Shown: positions 1-8,409 of the stretch, piece by piece | Position numbering within the stretch: the stretch's first letter is position 1 | Layout of the letters: the number at the start of each line of letters is the position of its first letter | Source: Ideonella livida | Lineage (GTDB): Bacteria > Pseudomonadota > Gammaproteobacteria > Burkholderiales > Burkholderiaceae_C | Direction of reading: 5' to 3' | Length of the DNA stretch: 64,000 bases | Assembly: GCF_010499455.1 (NCBI RefSeq) | Contig: NZ_JAAGOH010000014.1 | Coordinates: 62,001-126,000, forward strand | The notes under the pieces: generated by a model | The model's database searches: none | What the model was told of the DNA's origin: nothing | Seen by the model: only the letters and a program-made list of their open reading frames with translations | Translations under genes and position numbers: made by a program

Positions 1-1
1 G

Positions 2-1828
2 GTACTGACGCTGTTCTTCATCGACGAAGTGGCCAAGTACCGCGACTACTCGCAGCCGGACGAAAGAGGCGAATACGCCCGGGTTTTCGAAGAGGAATAC
101 AACTCGTACCTCAACGAGGTGCTGGACCTGATTGAAACGCCCTACGTCAAGTACCTCAAGGGCATCACCGCCGATAAGACCCACAGCGGCTACTTCTCCA
201 TCGACAAGAAAACCAAGCGTGACGTTGACCCGGACATCGAGAAGCGCGGCGAGAACGCTGGCCTGTCCAACGATGTGGAAGCGTACGACCTCATCCTGAA
301 GAACAAGGAACGCCTGCTTTCGTTGGATGAGCCGGTGCGCTTCATCTTTTCGCACTCGGCCCTGCGCGAAGGCTGGGACAACCCGAACGTGTTCGTCATC
401 TGTGCGCTCAAGCACAGCGACAACACCATCTCGCGCCGCCAGGAAGTCGGCCGGGGCCTGCGCCTGTCCGTCAACCAGCACGGCGACCGCATGGACCATC
501 CGGCCATCGTCCATGACGTGAACGTGCTCACCGTGGTGGCCAGCGAGAGCTACAAGGACTTCGTCGCTGCGCTGCAAAGGGACATCAGCGAATCGCTGTC
601 TGCCCGTCCGAAGGTGGCGGATGAAGCCTTCTTCACTGGCAAGGTGCTTAAGACGGCCACCGGCGACGTGGAAGTCACCCCGCAGCTGGCCAAGCAGATC
701 TACAAGTACCTGCTCAAGAACGACTACACCGACGATGCCGACCGCATCTCTGGTGCCTATCACGACGCCAAGAAGGCCGAGACATTAGCCGAGCTTCCGC
801 CTGAACTGAAGCCCTATGCGGCCCAGGTCTACCAGCTGATCGACAGCGTGTTCAGTGCCAGCCAGTTGCCAGAGATCGGCGACGACCGCCGCCCCAAGAA
901 GAACCCGCTGAACGCCAACTTCGACAAGCAGGAGTTCAAGGCCCTGTGGAACCGCATCAACCGCAAGGCGGCGTACAGCGTCAGCTTCGAGGAGGCTGAA
1001 CTGATCGAAAAGGCCGTGGCGGCGCTGAACAACACGCATGCCGGCCTTCGAGTGACTCCGCTGCAATACACGGTCCAGCGCGGTGAACAGGTTGAAGGTG
1101 CCACTTACGAAGACATGAAAGCCGGCGAGGCCTTCAAGCTGCAGGCCACAGAAACCGAGGTCAACCGCTTGTCGGTGCACTCGGCCGTCAAGTACGACCT
1201 GATTGGCAAGCTGGCCGAAGGCACGCAACTCACCCGCCGCACGATTGCTGAAATCCTGAAGGGCATGAACGTCGCGGTCTTCGCGCAGTTCAAGACCAAC
1301 CCCGAGAGCTTCATCGCCGAAGCCATCCGCTTGATCAACGAGCAGAAGGCCACGGTCATCATCGAGCACCTGGCCTATGACCCGGTGGAGGACAAGTTCG
1401 ACCTCGACATCTTCACGGCCGGCCAGACCAAGCAGGACTTCAGCAAGGCCGGTGACAAGCTGAAACGCCACATCTACGACTACGTGCTGACCGACTCCAA
1501 CATCGAACGCCAGTTCGTGAAGGAGCTGGACACCAGCGGCGATGTCGTGGTCTACGCCAAGCTGCCGCGCGGATTCCTGATCCCTACGCCAGTGGGCGAC
1601 TACAACCCCGACTGGGCCATCTCGTTCAAGGAAGGCGCGGTCAAACACGTCTACTTCGTGGCCGAGACAAAGGGCTCGATGTCCAGCATGGAACTACGTG
1701 AGATCGAGAAAACCAAGATCAAGTGCGCCCGAAAGTTCTTCGACGACATCAACGAGAAGTTCGCGCCAGAAGCCGTCAAGTACGACGTGGTGGACAGCTT
1801 TGGCAAGCTGATGGAATTGGTCAAGTAG
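2..1828 (+). CDS. Type III restriction enzyme, Res subunit (5' truncated by window edge)
   Basis: The reading frame is open from base 2, so the gene begins outside the window and 608 residues are visible. Near 436-465 lies a helicase motif VI-like stretch ([10 protein letters not shown]), preceded by [13 protein letters not shown], as in the SF2 ATPase half of type III Res subunits. The C-terminal third carries a PD-(D/E)xK nuclease-like arrangement, with NPDW near 1605 and VAETKGS near 1660. Such subunits translocate or switch on DNA together with a Mod methyltransferase, which would be expected upstream and is not visible. The last roughly 600 residues look intact, with no frameshift. The next gene is convergent after only 29 bp. 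Base composition is somewhat less GC-biased than the neighbours, which fits an acquired defence gene. Family assignment is strong; specificity cannot be read. Confidence 0.9.
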   Translation, partial: VLTLFFIDEVAKYRDYSQPDERGEYARVFEEEYNSYLNEVLDLIETPYVKYLKGITADKTHSGYFSIDKKTKRDVDPDIEKRGENAGLSNDVEAYDLILKNKERLLSLDEPVRFIFSHSALREGWDNPNVFVICALKHSDNTISRRQEVGRGLRLSVNQHGDRMDHPAIVHDVNVLTVVASESYKDFVAALQRDISESLSARPKVADEAFFTGKVLKTATGDVEVTPQLAKQIYKYLLKNDYTDDADRISGAYHDAKKAETLAELPPELKPYAAQVYQLIDSVFSASQLPEIGDDRRPKKNPLNANFDKQEFKALWNRINRKAAYSVSFEEAELIEKAVAALNNTHAGLRVTPLQYTVQRGEQVEGATYEDMKAGEAFKLQATETEVNRLSVHSAVKYDLIGKLAEGTQLTRRTIAEILKGMNVAVFAQFKTNPESFIAEAIRLINEQKATVIIEHLAYDPVEDKFDLDIFTAGQTKQDFSKAGDKLKRHIYDYVLTDSNIERQFVKELDTSGDVVVYAKLPRGFLIPTPVGDYNPDWAISFKEGAVKHVYFVAETKGSMSSMELREIEKTKIKCARKFFDDINEKFAPEAVKYDVVDSFGKLMELVK

Positions 1829-1857
1829 TTCGCATCCACCCGAGTCGCGGCCCCGCC

Positions 1858-2388
1858 TCACCCCTCCACCGGATCCTGCGGCGTGTCCAGCAGCAGCTGG
1901 TAGAAAGCCAGGTCCAGCCAACGGCCGAACTTGAAGCCGACCTGGGGCAGGGTCCCCACGGGCTGGAAGCCCAGCTGGGTGTGCAGGGCGATGCTGCCGG
2001 CGTTGCTGGCGTCGATGGCGCCCACCAGGGCGTGCACCTGGCGTTGGCGGGCGGCGGCAATCACGGCCTGCATGATCTGGCGGCCCAGGCCGCGGCCCCG
2101 GTGGTCGGGGTGCACATAGACCGAGTGCTCCACCGTGTACTTGAAGGCCGGAAAGGCGCGGAAGGTGCCGTAGCTGCCAAAGGCCAGCAGCTGGCCGGTT
2201 TCGTCCTCCAGGCCCAGCACCGGAAAGCCGCCCTTGTCCTTGGTGGCGAACCAGGTTTCCATGCTGGCCAGGGGCCGGGGGGTGTAGTCGTACAGCGCGG
2301 TGCTGTGGACGATGGCGTGGTTGAGGATGTCCAGGATGGCCTGGGCGTGACGGGCGTGGGTGCAGTCCACCAGGCGGGGCGGGGTCAT
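1858..2388 (-). CDS. GNAT-family N-acetyltransferase (phosphinothricin acetyltransferase-like)
   Basis: This is a 176-residue single-domain acyltransferase. The acetyl-CoA loop is seen as VYVHPDHRGRGLGRQIMQA (motif A, about residues 91-109), followed by ALVGAIDASNAGSIALHTQLGF, the motif B helix typical of the PAT/Bar and YncA-like branch that acetylates small amines such as phosphinothricin or methionine sulfoximine. The start ATG at 2388-2386 overlaps the stop of the upstream XRE gene as ATGA, so the two are translationally coupled. The longer open frame upstream of this ATG only shadows the XRE gene. Substrate is unknown; detoxification of an amine is an inference from the subfamily. Confidence 0.85.
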   Translation of the reverse strand: MTPPRLVDCTHARHAQAILDILNHAIVHSTALYDYTPRPLASMETWFATKDKGGFPVLGLEDETGQLLAFGSYGTFRAFPAFKYTVEHSVYVHPDHRGRGLGRQIMQAVIAAARQRQVHALVGAIDASNAGSIALHTQLGFQPVGTLPQVGFKFGRWLDLAFYQLLLDTPQDPVEG

Positions 2389-2978
2389 GGCAGTCTCCGG
2401 GAAGGGGCGGCGCTGCGGGTGAGCGCCAGCAGGTAGCGGGCCGATCGGGGGCCGGGGTTGTGGAAGGTGATGCGCTCGCCCAGCGTCATGGCCAGGCAGT
2501 CGCCACTGGCCAGAAGCCAGCGCTGGGGCTCGGCGGCGCCGGCCAGGGTGATGAGCATGTTGCCTTCCAGCATCCAGAGCTGCTGCTCGATGCCCACCCG
2601 CGGCGCCGGGATGTCGAAATCCACCGACTGGCCCGCCGGAAAGTGCACCTCCACCAGCTCCACCGGCGCGGCCACCCCGCCGGGGGTGAGCTGGCGGCGC
2701 TGGTAGCCCGAGGCCGGGTCGGTCCACACCGGCTGATCGGCCAGGCGGGCCACCGGTTGGGGCGTGGGCGCGGGCGGGGTGAACAAGGCCGGCAGCGGCA
2801 GGCCGAAGGCGTCGGCCAGCTTGTGCAGCACGGCGGCGGTGGGGCTGGTCTCCTGGCGCTCGATGAGCGAGATCATTGAGCGGCTGACGCCGCTGCGCTC
2901 GGCCAGCTGTTCCAGGGTCAGGCCGTGGGCCTGGCGCAGCTCGCGCAGGCGTTGGGCCAGAAAAGCGTCGATCTGCAT
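2385..2978 (-). CDS. XRE-family transcriptional regulator with C-terminal cupin domain
   Basis: The protein has 197 residues. Residues about 7-58 form a lambda-repressor-type helix-turn-helix (LTLEQLAERSGVSRSMISLIE). Residues about 110-185 form a small cupin sensor domain with two beta-barrel motifs around GIEQQLWMLEGNM and LASGDCLAMTLGERITFHNPG. This architecture is widespread in proteobacteria, where the cupin binds a small metabolite and the HTH represses an adjacent gene. Here the adjacent, overlapping gene is the GNAT acetyltransferase, the likely partner and target. It lies 42 bp behind the Lrp gene on the same strand, and the gap is AT-rich enough to hold its own promoter. Confidence 0.88.
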   Translation of the reverse strand: MQIDAFLAQRLRELRQAHGLTLEQLAERSGVSRSMISLIERQETSPTAAVLHKLADAFGLPLPALFTPPAPTPQPVARLADQPVWTDPASGYQRRQLTPGGVAAPVELVEVHFPAGQSVDFDIPAPRVGIEQQLWMLEGNMLITLAGAAEPQRWLLASGDCLAMTLGERITFHNPGPRSARYLLALTRSAAPSRRLP

Positions 2979-2990
2979 GAATTCCAGTGT

Positions 2991-3004
2991 ATTAGAATTT
3001 TAAT
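2991..3004. promoter_or_regulatory. AT-rich near-palindrome upstream of XRE-cupin gene
   Basis: ATTAGAATTTTAAT is palindromic except for one mismatched pair and lies 13 bp upstream of the XRE-cupin start codon, in an otherwise GC-rich region. It is a candidate autoregulatory operator or promoter core. No binding data; the inference rests on position and symmetry. Confidence 0.35.
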
Positions 3005-3020
3005 CCAGTAAACAGGAATT

Positions 3021-3551
3021 TCAGCCCGCCGGCGGCGGCAGCGGCACCCGGGTCTCGAACTTGGAGCAGTTCATGGCGAACATGCTTTTGAAGTTGCGCA
3101 CGTTGTGGATGGACGAGAACACCTCGCGGGTGAAGGCGTGGTACTGGGCCATGGATTCGGCGCTGACGATGAGCAGGAAGTCGAACTCGCCGGCGATCTC
3201 GTAGCAGGCCATCACCTCGTCCAGCGCGGCCACGCGCTGCTCAAACTGGGTGAGCAGGGCGGCGTTCTGCTTGTCCAGCTCCACCGAGACGAAGACCGTG
3301 AGCGAACGGCCCACGCGTTGGCGGTCCACCAGCGCGACCTGTTTTTGCAGCACGCCACGCGAGCGCAACTGCGCGATGCGGCGCTGGCAGGTGGCGGGTG
3401 AGCTGCCCACGCGCTCGGCCAGCTCGCGCATGGGCAGGGAGGCGTCGCGCTGCAGCAGGTCCAGCAGGGCGGTGTCCAGCGCGTCCAGGGCCACGGGTCG
3501 GGTGGTCGGTCGGGTGTCGGGTCGGGGATCCAGGCGGGAGATGGGGTCCAT
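3021..3551 (-). CDS. Lrp/AsnC-family transcriptional regulator
   Basis: The protein has 176 residues, slightly longer than the usual 150-165 because of a Pro/Arg-rich N-terminal tail. An AsnC-type winged helix follows (LLDLLQRDASLPMRELAERV, then GSSPATCQRRIAQLRSRGVL). The C-terminal RAM ligand-binding domain contains EVMACYEIAGEFDFLLIV, the usual AsnC signature region. It is transcribed divergently from an M20 amidohydrolase and the diaminopropionate ammonia-lyase fusion, with an imperfect palindrome in between. Lrp-family proteins often control an adjacent amino acid catabolic operon in response to that amino acid, so this is the likely local regulator. Confidence 0.9.
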   Translation of the reverse strand: MDPISRLDPRPDTRPTTRPVALDALDTALLDLLQRDASLPMRELAERVGSSPATCQRRIAQLRSRGVLQKQVALVDRQRVGRSLTVFVSVELDKQNAALLTQFEQRVAALDEVMACYEIAGEFDFLLIVSAESMAQYHAFTREVFSSIHNVRNFKSMFAMNCSKFETRVPLPPPAG

Positions 3552-3592
3552 GGGTTGTGGTGAACCGTCAGTTTGGGCGTGGTGTGTGGGTG

Positions 3593-3627
3593 GATTTCAT
3601 CATCTTGGGCCGAAAGATGGTGAATTC
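3593..3627. promoter_or_regulatory. Putative Lrp/AsnC operator between divergent genes
   Basis: GATTTCATCATCTT (3593-3606) and AAGATGGTGAATTC (3614-3627) are inverted copies matching at 12 of 14 positions with a 7-bp spacer. The element sits 42 bp from the regulator's start codon and 31 bp from the amidohydrolase start, a placement suitable for controlling both promoters. Confidence 0.55.
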
Positions 3628-3657
3628 GCTCGACCAGGGCATCCAAGAATCCGGGGC

Positions 3658-4875
3658 ATGAACACGCCGTTGACCCCCGCTGACGCGGACCGCGATGCCG
3701 ACGCCGAACTGGTCCACCGCCTGAGCCCGGGCTGGGTGGGCTGGCGCCACGACTTCCACCGCTTCCCCGAGACCGGTTTTGAGGAACACGCCACCGCCGA
3801 CCGGGTGGCCGCCCTGCTGCAGGCCATGGGCCTGGAGGTGCACCGGGGCGTGGGGGGCACCGGCGTGGTGGCCAGCCTGACGGTGGGCCAGGGCGCCGGG
3901 GTGATCGGCCTGCGCGCCGACATGGACGCCCTGGCCCTGCAGGAGAACGCGCCGGGCCGGCCCCATGCCTCCACCCGGGCGGGCTGCATGCATGCCTGCG
4001 GGCATGACGGCCACATGGCCATGCTGCTGGGCGCGGCCGAGTTGCTGACCCGGCGGCGCGACTTTGACGGCACGGTGCGCTTCATCTTCCAGCCGGCAGA
4101 AGAGCACGGCCGGGGCGCTGCCGCCATGCTGGCCGACGGGCTGTTGACGCGCTTTCCCATGGATGAGATCTACGGCGCCCACAACATTCCCGGCCTGCCC
4201 ACCGGCCACATCGCCACCCGCAGCGGCGGGCTGATGGCCAGCGAGGACAACTTTGTCATCCGCATCACCGGCCGGGGTGGGCATGCCGCCCGGCCGCACA
4301 TGGCGGTGGATCCCCTGGTCATTGGCGCTGAGATCGTGCTGGCGCTGCAGACCGTGGTGGCCCGCTCGGTGGACCCGCGCCATCCGGCGGTGGTGTCGTG
4401 CACCGAGTTCATCACCGACGGCATCCGCAACGCCATCCCGACCGAGGTGGTCATCAAGGGCGACACCCGCAGCGACCACCCCGAGGTGCAGGCCCTGCTG
4501 GAGCGGCGTATGCGTGAGCTGTGCGAGGGCATCTGCCAGGCCCACGGCGCCCGCTGCGAGTTCAGCTACACGCATGAGTTCGCCCCCACGGTGAACTGGC
4601 CGCAGTGCGTGGACGTGGCGGTGCGCGCCGCGCAGGCGGTGGTGGGCGCCGGGCAGGTGGAGGCCCACACGCCGCCCATGATGATCTCGGAGGACTTTGG
4701 CCGCTTCCTGCAGGAACTGCCGGGCGCCTTTGTCTTCATCGGCAACGGCGCCGGGGAGGGGGTGCCCGGCGCCACCCCGCTGCACAACGCCGCCTACGAC
4801 TTCAACGACACCCTGGTGCCGCTGGGCGCGCGCTACTTTGCCGAGCTGGCCCGGGTGCGGCTGCCCCGGCGCTGA
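3658..4875 (+). CDS. M20D-family amidohydrolase (hippurate hydrolase/aminoacylase-like)
   Basis: The enzyme has 405 residues, about normal for the HipO/AbgB/IAA-amino-acid hydrolase family. Metal-ligand motifs are visible: CMHACGHDGHMAMLL (around residues 103-117), the glutamate pair in QPAEEHGRGAAAM, and HNAAYDFND near the C terminus, plus the GLRADMDAL strand. These enzymes hydrolyse N-acyl amino acids in the cytoplasm; no signal peptide is seen. The ATG at 3658 was chosen because the frame upstream runs across the divergent regulator. It precedes the diaminopropionate lyase-carbamoylase fusion by 85 bp on the same strand, so the pair probably forms one operon that unblocks and then degrades an amino acid. 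The true acyl substrate is unknown. Confidence 0.88.
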   Translation: MNTPLTPADADRDADAELVHRLSPGWVGWRHDFHRFPETGFEEHATADRVAALLQAMGLEVHRGVGGTGVVASLTVGQGAGVIGLRADMDALALQENAPGRPHASTRAGCMHACGHDGHMAMLLGAAELLTRRRDFDGTVRFIFQPAEEHGRGAAAMLADGLLTRFPMDEIYGAHNIPGLPTGHIATRSGGLMASEDNFVIRITGRGGHAARPHMAVDPLVIGAEIVLALQTVVARSVDPRHPAVVSCTEFITDGIRNAIPTEVVIKGDTRSDHPEVQALLERRMRELCEGICQAHGARCEFSYTHEFAPTVNWPQCVDVAVRAAQAVVGAGQVEAHTPPMMISEDFGRFLQELPGAFVFIGNGAGEGVPGATPLHNAAYDFNDTLVPLGARYFAELARVRLPRR

Positions 4876-4960
4876 GCGCGCGCCAACCCAGCCTCCCCAC
4901 GGCCTGCGGCCGCTTCACCGCCTTCAGCCCCAGCCTGCCCACGCCCTGTTTGCCCCGACG

Positions 4961-7411
4961 ATGCCCATGCTGTTCCACAACCCCCACGCCACCCGCCGCC
5001 CTGCCGATTCCGCTGACACGGCGGTGCTGGGCATCGCCACCGCCCAGGCCGCCCGGGCGCGCCTGCGCGGCTGGCCGCCACTGCGGCCACAACCCACGCC
5101 CACCTGGGAACTGCCGGGCTTGGCCCGGGCGCTGGGGCTGGGCGGTTTGAGCGTCAAGGATGAGTCTTCTCGCTCGCCACTGGGCAGCTTCAAGGCCCTG
5201 GGTGCGCCCAACGCGCTGCTGACCCTGGTGCTGCGCCGCTGGCCCGATGCCGGCTGGACGGCCGCCAGCCTGCTGGCTGGCACCCATGCTGCAGAGCTTC
5301 GGGGGTTTGTGGTCATCAGCGCCACCGACGGCAACCATGGACGCGCCCTGGCCGCCGCTGCCCAGAGCCTGGGCTGCCGCTGCGTCATCGTGCTGCACGC
5401 CCAGGTGAGCGTGGAGCGCGAGGCCGCCATTGCCGCCCTGGGCGCGGAGATCGTGCGTATCGCCGGGGACTACGACGAGTCTGTGCGCGAAGCCGCGCGC
5501 CTGGCCCAGCGCCACGGATGGCAGGTGGTGTCGGACACCTCGTACGACGGGTATGAGGACGTGCCGCGCGACGTGATGCAAGGCTATGGCGTGCTGGCCG
5601 ATGAGCTGCTGGAAGGCCTGCCGCCGGACGCTGACTGCCCCTGGACCCACGTGATGCTGCAAGGCGGCGTGGGCGGTCTGGCCGCCGGGGTGGTGAGCTA
5701 CTTCTGCGAGCGCTTTGGCGACCGCCGCCCGGTGTTCTGGGTGGTGGAGCCCGAGCAGGCCGACTGCCTGCTGCAGAGCGCCCGCCAGGGGCAGCCCGCC
5801 CGGGCCACCGGGACGGTGGACTCGGTGATGGCCGGGCTGGCCTGTGGTGAAACCTCCCCCCTGGCCTGGCGCTTCCTGCAGCCGGCGGTGGATGTGTTCG
5901 CCACCGTGAGTGACGACCAGGCCGTGGCCGCCATGCGGGTGCTGGCCGAGGCCCCCCATGGCGATGTGCCGGTGCTGGCCGGCGAGTCCGGTGTGGCGGG
6001 CTTGGCCGCCTTGATGGCCTGGGCGGGCCGGGCGGCCTCGGCGTCGGGATTGGACGCCGGCGCCCGGGTGCTGATCCTCAACACCGAGGGTGCCACCGCC
6101 CCGGCGGTGTATGAATCGCTGACGGGCCGCAGCCCGGCGCAGGTGCTGGCCGCCCAGCAGGCCTGGCTGGCGGCGCGCCGCCCCGACGCCCAGGACCTGA
6201 TCCAGCCCCTGATGGACCGCCTGGCCGCCAACGCCACCGTGGGTGCCACCCCGGCCGGCGGCCTGTGCCGACTGGCCCTGACCGACGCCGACCGCGACGC
6301 CCGCGACCAGCTGGTGCGGTGGATGCGCGAGTTGGACCTGCAGGTGCAGGTGGACGGCATTGGCAACATCTTCGGCACCCGGCCGGGCCGGCGCCACCTG
6401 CCGCCGGTGATGACCGGCTCCCACCTGGACACCGTGGCCACCGGTGGGCGCCTAGATGGGCAATACGGCGTGATGGCCGGCCTGGAGGTGGTGCGCTGGC
6501 TGAATGCACGCGGCCTGCAGACCGAGCGCCCCCTGGTGGTGGCCGCCTTCACCAACGAGGAAGGGGTGCGCTTCCAGCCCGACATGATGGGCTCGCTGGT
6601 CCACGCCGGCGGCCTGCCGCTGGCTCAGGCCCTGGACACCCTGGGCACCGATGGCACCCGCCTGGGCGATGAGCTGCGCCGCATCGGCTACGCCGGTGCG
6701 CTGCCCTGCGGCCAGATCGTGCCGCATGCCTTCATCGAGCTGCACATCGAGCAGGGCCCGGTGATGGAGGCCGAGGGCGTGGACATTGGCGCCGTGGCGG
6801 ACCTGCAGGGCATCTCCTGGCAGGAGTTCACGTTCATCGGCCAGTCCAACCATGCCGGCACCACGCCCATGCACTTGCGCCGCGACGCTGGCCAGGGGGC
6901 TGCCGCGCTGGCGGTGGCCGTGCGCGCGCTGGCCCAGCGCCATGGCGCGCCCCTGGTGGCCACGGTGGGTGCCCTGCAGCTGCAGCCCAACCTGATCAAT
7001 GTGATCCCGGCCCGGGCCACGCTGACGGTGGACCTGCGCCACACCGACGAGGCCACCCTGCAGCGCGCTGAAGCCGAGTTGGCCGACTTGGTGCAGCAGC
7101 TGGCGGCACAGGAGCGGCTGGAGGTCCAGACCCGCCGGCTGGCGCGGTTTGAGCCGGTGCACTTTGACCTGCGCCTGGTGCGGCTGATCCAGGACAGCGC
7201 CCGGCACCGGGGCTGGAAGGTGCGCACCATGACCTCGGGCGCGGGGCATGACGCGCAGATGATGGCCCGCCAGTGCCCGGCCGCCATGATCTTTGTGCCC
7301 AGCGTGGCGGGCCTGAGCCACAACCCGCGTGAGCACACCGCGCCAGAAGACCTGGCGCGCGGCGCCGCCGTGCTGCTGGACGTGCTGCTGGCGCTGGCTG
7401 AAGAGGTGTGA
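4961..7411 (+). CDS. Fusion: diaminopropionate ammonia-lyase + Zn-dependent N-carbamoyl amino acid hydrolase
   Basis: One uninterrupted 816-residue frame encodes two complete enzymes. Residues 1 to about 385 match PLP-dependent diaminopropionate ammonia-lyase (DpaL/YgeX): the Schiff-base lysine in SPLGSFKALG is K78, the two aspartates expected to act in catalysis are D123 (ATDGNHG) and D192 (SDTSYDGY), and the phosphate loop is LQGGVGGLAAG. After a roughly 20-residue linker, residues about 408-816 match the hydantoinase/carbamoylase M20 family, with metal ligands in GSHLDT, GGRLDGQYG, TNEEG, ELHIEQGP and LSHNPREH. Each half has the length of the free-standing enzyme, so this is not a truncation artefact. 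In E. coli the lyase YgeX and the M20 protein YgeY are separate adjacent genes. The start ATG at 4961 is the first that keeps the full lyase fold. Likely product chemistry: release of DAP from an N-substituted form, then pyruvate plus ammonia. Confidence 0.88.
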   Translation: MPMLFHNPHATRRPADSADTAVLGIATAQAARARLRGWPPLRPQPTPTWELPGLARALGLGGLSVKDESSRSPLGSFKALGAPNALLTLVLRRWPDAGWTAASLLAGTHAAELRGFVVISATDGNHGRALAAAAQSLGCRCVIVLHAQVSVEREAAIAALGAEIVRIAGDYDESVREAARLAQRHGWQVVSDTSYDGYEDVPRDVMQGYGVLADELLEGLPPDADCPWTHVMLQGGVGGLAAGVVSYFCERFGDRRPVFWVVEPEQADCLLQSARQGQPARATGTVDSVMAGLACGETSPLAWRFLQPAVDVFATVSDDQAVAAMRVLAEAPHGDVPVLAGESGVAGLAALMAWAGRAASASGLDAGARVLILNTEGATAPAVYESLTGRSPAQVLAAQQAWLAARRPDAQDLIQPLMDRLAANATVGATPAGGLCRLALTDADRDARDQLVRWMRELDLQVQVDGIGNIFGTRPGRRHLPPVMTGSHLDTVATGGRLDGQYGVMAGLEVVRWLNARGLQTERPLVVAAFTNEEGVRFQPDMMGSLVHAGGLPLAQALDTLGTDGTRLGDELRRIGYAGALPCGQIVPHAFIELHIEQGPVMEAEGVDIGAVADLQGISWQEFTFIGQSNHAGTTPMHLRRDAGQGAAALAVAVRALAQRHGAPLVATVGALQLQPNLINVIPARATLTVDLRHTDEATLQRAEAELADLVQQLAAQERLEVQTRRLARFEPVHFDLRLVRLIQDSARHRGWKVRTMTSGAGHDAQMMARQCPAAMIFVPSVAGLSHNPREHTAPEDLARGAAVLLDVLLALAEEV

Positions 7412-7426
7412 GGCGCGCGCTGGGGC

Positions 7427-8338
7427 TCAGCCCAGGTGGCGGTTCACCAGCGCCTGGAGCTGATCGCGCATGAAGCGGCTGGAATCCGCCGCGCGGTCTT
7501 CCCAGGCAAAGACGCAGGCCGAGATCAAGCCGTCAAAGCCCACCTCGCCCAGGGTCTTGAACAGGGTTTCAAAGTCCACCTCACCCTGGCCGATGTCCAG
7601 GTGCTGGTGCACGCGGACCTGGCTGCTGCCGGGCGGGTTGACGATGTAGCGCAGCTGGCTGCTCTTCTTGTGGTTGTAGGTGTCGGCCACGCGCACATGG
7701 GCCAGCAAGTCGCCGGCTTCGCGCACCATCGCGGCCACATCTTCTCCGTAATAGAAGGTGTGCGGGGCGATGAAGCTGAGCTTCAGGGCCTTGGAGCCGA
7801 GGTTGCGCACGATGTCGCAGGCGGGCTGGTAGGTCTCGATCCAGTCTTCGGGGTGCGGCTCCACGCTCAGCGTGATGCCTTCACGCTCCAAGATCGGCAG
7901 CAACTCGTCCATGGAGCGGAACCACGCCGCCTCGCAGGCTTCCTTGGTGTTGAGGTTCAAGGCGGTGCCGGCGGTGGCGGCCACGCTGCGCTCGGGCGAG
8001 GCACCGCGGCCGAATTCGCTGACCATGAGGCGGCAGTCCATCTCCACCGCCACTTCAATGGCCTTCTTCCAGCAGCGCACGGCCCACTGGCGCTCGTCTT
8101 CAAACGGGCTGGCCCAGCGGTACATGGGCTGCAGGCTGGCCAGGCCCACGCCGGCTGAGCGCATGGCGGCCTTGAAGGCGGCCATGCGCGGTGCGGTGGC
8201 GCGGGGCATGACCCACCAGTCCAGAAAGTCGCTGCGGGGCGAGAGTTCGATCTGGTCATAGCCCAGCTCGGCCACCGCGCCGGGCAGTTCGCTCAGGCTC
8301 AGGTGGCGGATCATGTAGGGATCGAGCGCGATCTGCAT
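7427..8338 (-). CDS. Sugar phosphate isomerase/epimerase family TIM-barrel protein
   Basis: This 303-residue protein belongs to the xylose-isomerase-like (AP endonuclease 2) barrel family. Typical features are the N-terminal strand IALDPYMIRHLSL, the IELSPRSDFLDWW region, and metal-ligand motifs such as LSVEPHPEDW, the histidine in AHVRVADTYNHKKSS, and HQHLDIGQGEVDFETLF near the C terminus. It has no signal peptide. A good purine-rich site (CGGAGACACAAG) precedes the ATG. It follows the dehydrogenase at 8410-9420 on the same strand by 71 bp containing a hairpin. Relatives include IolE/IolI/IolH-type inosose enzymes and sugar epimerases; the context favours a cyclitol or sugar acid, but the precise reaction is not readable. 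Confidence 0.82.
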   Translation of the reverse strand: MQIALDPYMIRHLSLSELPGAVAELGYDQIELSPRSDFLDWWVMPRATAPRMAAFKAAMRSAGVGLASLQPMYRWASPFEDERQWAVRCWKKAIEVAVEMDCRLMVSEFGRGASPERSVAATAGTALNLNTKEACEAAWFRSMDELLPILEREGITLSVEPHPEDWIETYQPACDIVRNLGSKALKLSFIAPHTFYYGEDVAAMVREAGDLLAHVRVADTYNHKKSSQLRYIVNPPGSSQVRVHQHLDIGQGEVDFETLFKTLGEVGFDGLISACVFAWEDRAADSSRFMRDQLQALVNRHLG

Positions 8339-8371
8339 GCTTGTGTCTCCGTTTTGCTTATGGTGCAGCCC

Positions 8372-8403
8372 CCCGCCGTGGGGGACAGGGCGCGCGGCGG
8401 GGC
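8372..8403. repeat. GC-rich hairpin between dehydrogenase and isomerase genes
   Basis: CCCCGCCG (8372-8379) and CGGCGGGG (8396-8403) form a perfect 8-bp stem with a 16-nt loop in the 71-bp gap between two same-strand genes. There is no T-tract, so it is more likely an mRNA-stability or processing element than a simple terminator. Confidence 0.45.
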
Positions 8404-8409
8404 GGGCGA

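Noticed and set aside
4802-6424. 540-codon minus-strand frame over the fusion gene
   Set aside because: Low-complexity antisense frame; the plus-strand gene shows all catalytic motifs.
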